A stretch of 39,018 nt of DNA from Setomelanomma holmii (lineage: Eukaryota; Ascomycota; Dothideomycetes; Pleosporales; Phaeosphaeriaceae): the NCBI GenBank assembly GCA_010015745.1, contig ML978344.1, forward strand, positions 1 through 39,018, in the 5' to 3' direction. Under the pieces are notes generated by a model. It was not told the DNA's origin and searched no databases. It saw only the letters and a list, made by a program, of their open reading frames with translations. Within the stretch, counting starts at the first letter, position 1, and each line of letters starts with the position of its first letter. Both the position numbers and the translations under genes were made by a program. Shown piece by piece: positions 33,401 to 39,018 of this stretch.

Positions 33401-33963
33401 GAGTTAAGTTATACGCCAGACCAACTCTGAGCTTCTCATGCTCTTCGCCCTCGTCGACATTACGCAACAGTGCAAGGACCTTCAAATCACCATCTGTGAG
33501 GACGATGTTGCCACCAGCGTAAAACTCGAGGTACAGCCGGTACAGTCCGTCGGAGAATTGGAACTCAAGTATACGGTCGGTGCCAATTTGAGAGATAGAC
33601 GTCACTCTACGGGTCTTCAGGTATTTTCGCAATTTTGCGACAAAGGCAGAGGGCGCCGCAGCGGTCGTGCGCGCATATTCGGTGAGGTGGCAGCGGAAGC
33701 CGGAGTCGATGAGGAGCTGCTCGCGGTGGTCGGGCTTGTGGAACTTGATGAGGAAGATTCTCTGTGCCACAGTGAGCTATGCTGTTTGGCTCGACGGAAT
33801 TAGAAGCTTACTGATGAGAGATCGTAAACATTTGTGACTCGCAGCGAAGTCAGGCTCTTGGACAGCTCATGAGCGACGACCTAGAATTATTAGCGTTGCG
33901 CATTGATCGTCGCAAACACTGAGATCGTGCCTTGACGTCCAAGCTAGAAAACCTCTGCTTCAT
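30483..33963 (-). CDS. RQC2: Ribosome quality control complex subunit 2 (Rqc2/Tae2, NEMF homologue)
   Basis: Three exons, complement of 30483-33761, 33812-33880 and 33931-33963, encode 1126 residues. Exon 1 is only 33 bp (MKQRFSSLDVK) and exon 2 is 69 bp (VVAHELSKSL...NVYDLSS). Intron 1 (50 bp) begins GC rather than GT (AAG|GCACGA) and ends CTAG; intron 2 (50 bp) is GTAAGC to ACAG. The protein binds stalled 60S subunits with the Ltn1 ligase and directs CAT-tail addition. Order of parts: NFACT-N (IFLIKFHKPDHREQLLIDSG, then FRCHLTEYARTTAAAPSAFV), coiled coils around the middle, and NFACT-R (EKYIYFLSSDGYLVLGGKDA, HADLKGAMPMIIKN). Long acidic low-complexity stretches follow, then NFACT-C (DAFTGRPLPGDDLISAIPVC, YKYKAKMQPGSTKRGKA). 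It ends in a Lys/Gly-rich tail. Length is usual for the fungal family. Confidence 0.95.
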
Positions 33964-34309
33964 GGTGTTGTGTCGTGTGCAGAGTCTTTGGTGGGGTTGT
34001 GGTGGGATGCGATCTGCGATGACGACGTGAGGACACTGAGAACGCGGAAGTGGCGCGTGCAGCAGGGGTGCCTGCGTTTGTTCCTGAAGCTTGATCAGTC
34101 ACTTGAAAGCATCACGCTTCACATCGGCAGACTACATTTCACGGGTACCCTGGGCCTGCAGTCAGTTGAAGAATTGACTTGTGCTGGCCTTCCTACAAGG
34201 CAGACCGCCGTCGTACCGCCAATTCTATCACGTCGAATATGCAAGCTTTTGCGCTCAGCGAAGCTATTTGCCCCAAACTCCACCAACGCCGTTCGCTGAA
34301 GGATTTCGA
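33964..34309. promoter_or_regulatory. RQC2 upstream region / COPI-zeta 3' flank
   Basis: This 346-bp gap lies between two minus-strand genes, so it must hold the 3' end of the zeta gene and the RQC2 promoter. No TATA box is evident and no gene is seen. Confidence 0.45.
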
Positions 34310-35109
34310 TCATAGACCCTGTCGTATCCTCTCTGCAAGCTGTCGCTTTCCGAATTCCCACGCGTTCAAGAAGCCCTGTTCCGAGAGCTCGATATTCTTC
34401 ATAGAAGTCATGTCTTGCGCGGGCGGCTTGCTTACGCGCGATGCCACGATGACAGGGTCCGTCTCGAGGATGATGCCGTCGTCGACAAGTTCGTCTACTG
34501 CGAGCGACTGCAACAGTCAGCTTAGGAAGCACGCTCTTCGAACTATTGCGCCAACGTACCACGAGGTCGTAGTTCTCAATGACCGTTCGCTTGTCGACAG
34601 AGTTCCTGCATTTGTCAGCTGCGAAAGTTCAATTCTTTTCAGGGCGCATACTTCAGCAAGATATTGAGCGAGTCCCTCAATGCGAGCACGACACTGCATT
34701 CACTGTTAGCTCACGCCTGACTCCCTCATGGCGAAGCTGCAATACCTGTATAGAAGCACCTCATTTTCCTCTGCACTTCCGACAACATAAAGCATGACAT
34801 CTGACTCCATCTTGAAGACGACGACCTTCTGGTCATACAGAATGATGTCCGTGGTCTGCTTAGCTGTCTTTTCTGTTCCGATTGTCAGACGTTGGCTTGG
34901 TGCTTCTGTCCAGGCTACACACCGAGCAATCCCTTCTCGAATGCCTTTTGGTCCTTCACGGTCTTGTATGCGATCTGGCCGGGGTAGTCGTTGTGAACGC
35001 CATGCGGTGGGTGCGGGTTCTGGTAGTATTTGGTGAGGATGCGCGACCCATCGTCGATGGCGAGAATGAGGATGGCCTGGATGCTGAAGAGAGACAGAGG
35101 GCGCGACAT
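34310..35109 (-). CDS. RET3: Coatomer (COPI) subunit zeta
   Basis: Five exons, complement of 34310-34507, 34560-34605, 34652-34693, 34746-34872 and 34923-35109, encode 199 residues. Introns are 50, 52, 46 and 51 bp in transcription order, all GT-AG, and each restores a zeta-type reading. The subunit is the small longin-fold chain of the COPI coat, pairing with gamma-COP for retrograde Golgi-to-ER vesicles. Sequence signs: LFSIQAILILAIDDGSRIL, TKYY, FEKGLLEKT across intron 1, then IILYDQKVVVFKMESDVMLY and VVGSAEENEVLLY. After this come LALRDSLNILLK, NSVDKRTVIENYDLV and LAVDELVDDGIILETDP. AP sigma chains share the fold, but the VDDGIILETDP region and SRVS tail fit zeta. It has 210 bp to the divergent Cya5-like gene. 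Confidence 0.93.
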
Positions 35110-35319
35110 GGTGCTGAGCTCGTATACGTGTAGACACGCGACGTGCGGGTTGCTGCTAAGGCCGGTGTTTGTGGGGGTTTGAAAGGTGTCTCCTCGAGCG
35201 CAAGGCACAGCGGCGAAGCGGACCTCCGTGACTGACCATTCGCGGGCAGCTCTTGGCGCGTCGTGGGAAAAGAGGTTGCTGCCAGGCATCGCAACACCAG
35301 AACACGAGCAAAACTGGAA
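35110..35319. promoter_or_regulatory. Compact divergent promoter between COPI zeta and the Cya5-like gene
   Basis: Only 210 bp separate the two start codons (35109 minus and 35320 plus), so both core promoters and 5' leaders must overlap or abut here. No TATA box is apparent, consistent with housekeeping expression of both genes. Confidence 0.6.
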
Positions 35320-37883
35320 ATGCACCAATTATCGCGCACTTCGCTTGCTTCGCTGATCTGTCCCTCAGCGCCGTTTCTTGCACCTCGGCTTCTTCGCACT
35401 TCCATACCTGTCGCATTTCATGCAACACAATGTTCATCATCTCATGGACAGCAACACGCATGTTATGCCACCAAATCGAGGGAGAAAGGCCCACCACGCA
35501 AACTCACATTCAGCCCACAAAAGAAAGCTAGAGGCTCCAAGGCTTCTGCCGTTGACAATGAAGTAGGTTGAACTCTCTTGCAGTCTCCCATTTTGGCTCT
35601 GACGTCCACCAGATCAACGCTCTGCGCAGAAAGCTCCAACGGGCGTGCGAGTTCCGAGACGCACAGCAGATGATGGACATATACCCATCGCTCCTTGAAG
35701 CAAATGCCTTGAACCGCCATGACACCCGCCGCATCGCACAAGCCCTGCACACACGTGCTCGCTTGACCAGCAAGTCGACCGACATCTTTCCCTTCATACA
35801 GCAACTCGTATCCGACCTCCGCAGAGGCGCCCTCGAACCCCACCCATACGCCTTCGTGCACTTACTGGGCATCTACAAGGACTGCAAACGCTTCAATGAA
35901 GGCTACGAGCTCTGGCAGTGGCTTGTCCAGCAGGACGAGACCTTTGTGTCGCAGGCAGCATACGGCGCTGCTATCGAGCTTATGGCGTATGGCGGCATGT
36001 CTAGCCTACCCGAGCTGGAAGATCTCTACAATGAGGGCGTCAAGAGGTTCCCTGGCACCTTTGCGGAGTACCACCTCTCGCCTGATGCCATTGTCCCAAA
36101 TCGAAGCCAGCCGACCCTCACCCTGGGCATCCCAACGGTCCTGCTGCAAGGCATACTTACTGCACGCATGTTAGCACGCGACTGGAAGAAGTCGTACCTC
36201 GCTCTCGACACTATCCTCCGTCTGTACCCTACGCAGACTCCGCCCCGCTTCTTCGAGCTCTTCATGACCGAGAGGCCACTCTCGGAAGCATACACAGCTT
36301 TCATGATGGCGTGTCGCGCCGGAACAACATTGAGTGCCTTTCAAGTCACTGGTCTTTTGACTAAGCTGAGAGCTGCCATGGACACAACTTCATCTATGGC
36401 TGAACGACTGATGCTTCTGCGTGCTGTCGCGAACGCTCTATATGGATACCAGCAGGCTGGCGGACAGCTAGAGAGTATTCATGTCGGCATCTTCATCCAT
36501 TGTTTCGAGAACTTGCTTCCCGAGCAAACACCTGGCAAAGACTTTCAGGGCGAGGCGGCTGTGCTTCGGAATCTCGTAGTGGTGGCTGCCCACGAGATTC
36601 TGTCGGGCCTGCTACAAGCTGGCCTCAGTCCGCAAATTCATCCCTTTGAAGCTTTGATATCTATTGCTGGCAAATTGCGCGTTCCAAATCTACTCAGTAC
36701 AACACTGCAAGACCTGACAACGGCGCAAATCAATCTCGGTCCAATTGGAACAAGGAGCGCCCTCACATCGGCTGGACTTGTCAAAGATGCTGGCCTCGTC
36801 GAGCAAGTTTGGTCTGGTATCGTCGACAATGCTAATACTGAAGGCTCCCAACTCGCCATCGAAGACTGGCTCACCTTCGCGAAAGCTTGCAGACGTTCGG
36901 GCATGGCGAAATACTTTCAAGAGCAACTCCTGAAAATGTCGCACACAACCACCGCCGGCCTCGAGCAGCATCTAGCATATCAGATTGGAGTGACAGAGAA
37001 GGCAAGCAAACCGCGGTCCTTCGAGTATATGACCGCGGAAGCATTGTCAGCTGAATTGGACGGTGTCAAGCAGCAAATGAAGAATGTGGAAGCGGTCGTC
37101 ATGTCTGGATCAGCTCTTGATCTTCGACAGTCTGCGTTCTACATGCACCTTGACCCAGCTACAACGTCACTGAGCTCTTTGGAAAACCTGCGATTCGTAT
37201 ATGATCAGTACACAACCGACCCACACCAGCCCGCACCTCCGCCGCCGCCTGCGGATGACTCGCCTATTAAGCCCGTGCTAAGTTCGATAGGCATACCACT
37301 GGAAGAGTTGCGCTTCATGAACTGGCTGACTGTCCTTGAGATGATGAACAGTGCTGAAGTCTACGAAAAGCACTTTCAGGCCACAATCGACAAAGCGATA
37401 CAGGAAGGTACACCCGTGAGAGATGGATCAGTCGAGATTTTGCATAGGGTGAAGATAGAGCCTATACGCGGAAAAGTCGATTTGCGCGAAAGAATCAGAA
37501 GTCTTCGAAGCCCAGCTGCCACCTCTTCCGCCATCTTTCGGAAGATTGGGTCGAAAGTACCGGAAGAGAAATTCAAGCCCATGGCTTACGCATCCGATGC
37601 TGACAAATGGAGCATGACAACAATTCGCAAGCACGACAATACCAAGCCGAAGGTGAAGGTTCGTAAGCATGAGTCTTCACTACCCCGCAAGGATGAAGAG
37701 GGATGTCAGCATAAGCCTCCAACACTCACATACTACGTTGGCCTGGAGTCTAGTCACGACGCGCCAACCAAGGTCCAGCGCAAACGATCAGTAGATGCTG
37801 TGCCGGCGGTCGATGATACCACGGTAGCGACTCCACGATCACGCTCCGATTGGCCTTCTGTGGAGCAGCTTACTAAAGAATAG
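35320..37883 (+). CDS. cya5: Cya5-like mitochondrial translation regulator (PPR-type)
   Basis: Two exons, 35320-35562 and 35613-37883, encode 837 residues. The 50-bp intron (GTAGGT, branch CTGAC, acceptor CCAG) is phase 0 and joins KASAVDNE to INALRRKLQRACEFRD. The N-terminus is a good mitochondrial presequence: Arg/Ser-rich, no acidic residue until after residue 45, with LAPRLLRTSIPVAFHA. The body is helical with repeat-like segments (HPYAFVHLLGIYKDCKRFNE, GYELWQWLVQQDETFVSQAA) resembling proteins annotated as Cya5 in ascomycetes. In Neurospora, cya-5 is needed for translation of cox1 mRNA. The C-terminal ~170 residues are charged and low-complexity, with a short poly-Pro run (APPPPPADD). 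Assignment to Cya5 is from recalled family likeness; a general PPR-type RNA-binding role is safer. Confidence 0.75.
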
Positions 37884-38881
37884 CGTTGGATACATCATGA
37901 GAAGACTTTCATGCTTCACCAGCCACATGTATACTCGCATGTAAACTACAAACAATTGTGGAATTCGACGACCCGATAATTGCAGCATGCCTGGCGCAAT
38001 ACATTCACCTCAGTCATGGTGTTGGGTACCGCATCACTTCCTGTGGAGGCGTATCTATGATACAGCTCGCGTTTGCTGCCTCGGGCCGAGACTTGACACT
38101 TCTGTCCCGGCTATATTGCAAATGTACAATACCCGGCCCGGACCGTATCAAGCTCAGCGTCGACGGGTGATGACACTCGATCCGGCAATACGTCCTTTGA
38201 GTTGACGCAGCTCATGTTTTGTACCTCGGGCACTTTGCTCCGTGCCGTGGAGAGAAAGGGGTGGGTGGCGGGCTACCTCTCGCGGCGGCCGACGAGGTCT
38301 GGTGGGCGAAGCCCATCCGCAAGACCTTCGACGCGTCCATCCGAAAAATCGTTTCGTATGCGGAAGTACCCTCTGCGCCCCTTCCTGGATATGTCGCACG
38401 TGTGAGCGACTTAACGCACCCCGCATATTTGACCGTTAGAGGCCTGGTATGAGCTGCACGGATCTGCAACGCTCTTGCATGATTGGTCGACCCAGGCAGG
38501 CGTATCGATGCATAGTGTCAGGAACAGGAAGGACGGGCGAGTGATCGTAATTACACCTTTCGCCGGAGCTGGAGCTGCGCTGCGTCTTCGCTCACGACGT
38601 TGTTAACGCGAAGCTGTTGGTGCCTACAGACCAACATTACACGATTGTTCGACCTTCTTTACCGCCATGACTCGACCTTGCGACTCGAAGCACATTGTCA
38701 AACATACCACCCGGCCACAGCTATATCGAGTACGACACCACGGAAGTGGCTGCGACATCTTCCCACGTGGTTTATCCGGATCCCAAACTTCTGCCACACC
38801 TCCTTGCAACGCCAACCCGGATAAAAACCGCAAATAGCAACAGGCTGGCCTCATCCTCGGGCTTCCCAGTAATCTGAGTGT
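37884..38881. other. Intergenic right end, no gene supported
   Basis: Several short frames occur on both strands between 38200 and 38450, where GC content is higher. None has an intact start, domain motif or plausible splice partner that I can recognise. The stretch may be a fragment of a gene or element continuing beyond the window. Confidence 0.4.
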
Positions 38882-38938
38882 CAACAGATGTTTCGAGAAG
38901 CAACAGATGTTTTGAGAAGCAACAGATGTTTCGAGATG
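38882..38938 (+). repeat. Three tandem copies of a 19-bp unit
   Basis: Units at 38882-38900, 38901-38919 and 38920-38938 follow the pattern CAACAGATGTTTCGAGAAG, with one substitution each in the second and third units. No spacers are present. Confidence 0.95.
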
Positions 38939-38968
38939 CAATATTATTTCTCTATTTTTTTTATCTTA

Positions 38969-39004
38969 TAAAAATAAAAATAAAAATAAAAATAAAAATA
39001 AAAA
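38969..39004 (+). repeat. (TAAAAA)6 microsatellite
   Basis: Six uninterrupted TAAAAA hexamers lie in an AT-rich tail that runs to the window end. Such tails can mark the 3' end of non-LTR elements, but no element body is recognisable next to it. Confidence 0.95.
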
Positions 39005-39018
39005 TAATAAAGAAATTA

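Noticed and set aside
35563..35583. A 21-bp GTAGGT...GCAG intron in the Cya5-like gene
   Set aside because: It is too short for splicing; the acceptor at 35612 gives a 50-bp intron with a CTGAC branch site and the same frame.
38882..38938. Possible CRISPR-like array
   Set aside because: Units are directly adjacent without spacers, and the genome is eukaryotic.

Overview
The window looks like a chromosome piece from a filamentous ascomycete, probably a Dothideomycete. The evidence is short spliceosomal introns (47-65 bp, GT-AG with CTAAC or CTGAC branch sites), HET-domain, F-box/ankyrin and PTH11/SAT4-type genes, and ordinary fungal housekeeping genes with intact exon structures. Exon coordinates were derived by hand from splice signals and family motifs; no database search was run.

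Layout, left to right. (1) 1-4.8 kb is decaying accessory DNA: one copy of a 125-bp repeat, a C-terminal HET-protein fragment (minus), an F-box/ankyrin gene broken by one in-frame stop (plus), and a gene-poor stretch with ~157-bp tandem repeats. (2) 4.8-9.7 kb is core-like: a membrane protein with a spermidine-synthase-fold domain (minus), a divergent CCDC97/DUF2052 protein (plus), and a convergent allantoate-permease-type MFS transporter (minus). (3) 10.8-14.6 kb is accessory: a three-exon HET-domain gene and a rhodopsin/SAT4-type membrane gene that seems to have lost its start codon and one splice donor. (4) 14.6-20.5 kb has no convincing gene. It is dominated by a degenerate tandem array of roughly 320-370-bp modules, each with a TATA-like box, a pyrimidine-rich block and usually a downstream ATG block. 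One module carries a 266-bp TA-flanked foldback element (MITE-like). (5) 20.6-26.1 kb is core: a DEK_C-like acidic nuclear protein (minus), divergent trehalose-6-phosphate synthase (plus, four exons), and a small single-pass membrane protein of unknown function. (6) 26.9-29.3 kb holds a subtilase (S8) pseudogene with four in-frame TAG codons and two frameshifts; the second copy of the 125-bp repeat lies upstream of it. (7) 30.5-37.9 kb is core: RQC2/Tae2 (ribosome quality control), the COPI zeta subunit, and a divergent Cya5-like mitochondrial translation regulator sharing a 210-bp promoter gap with COPI zeta. (8) The right end is gene-poor and finishes in three 19-bp tandem repeats and a (TAAAAA)6 tract.

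The intact genes serve unrelated housekeeping roles: trehalose synthesis, protein quality control, Golgi traffic, mitochondrial gene expression and transport. They alternate with islands of self/non-self-recognition-type and secreted-protease-type genes that are decaying. The most unusual structure is the TATA-module array at about 15.6-19.9 kb with the Y-shaped foldback element inside it.
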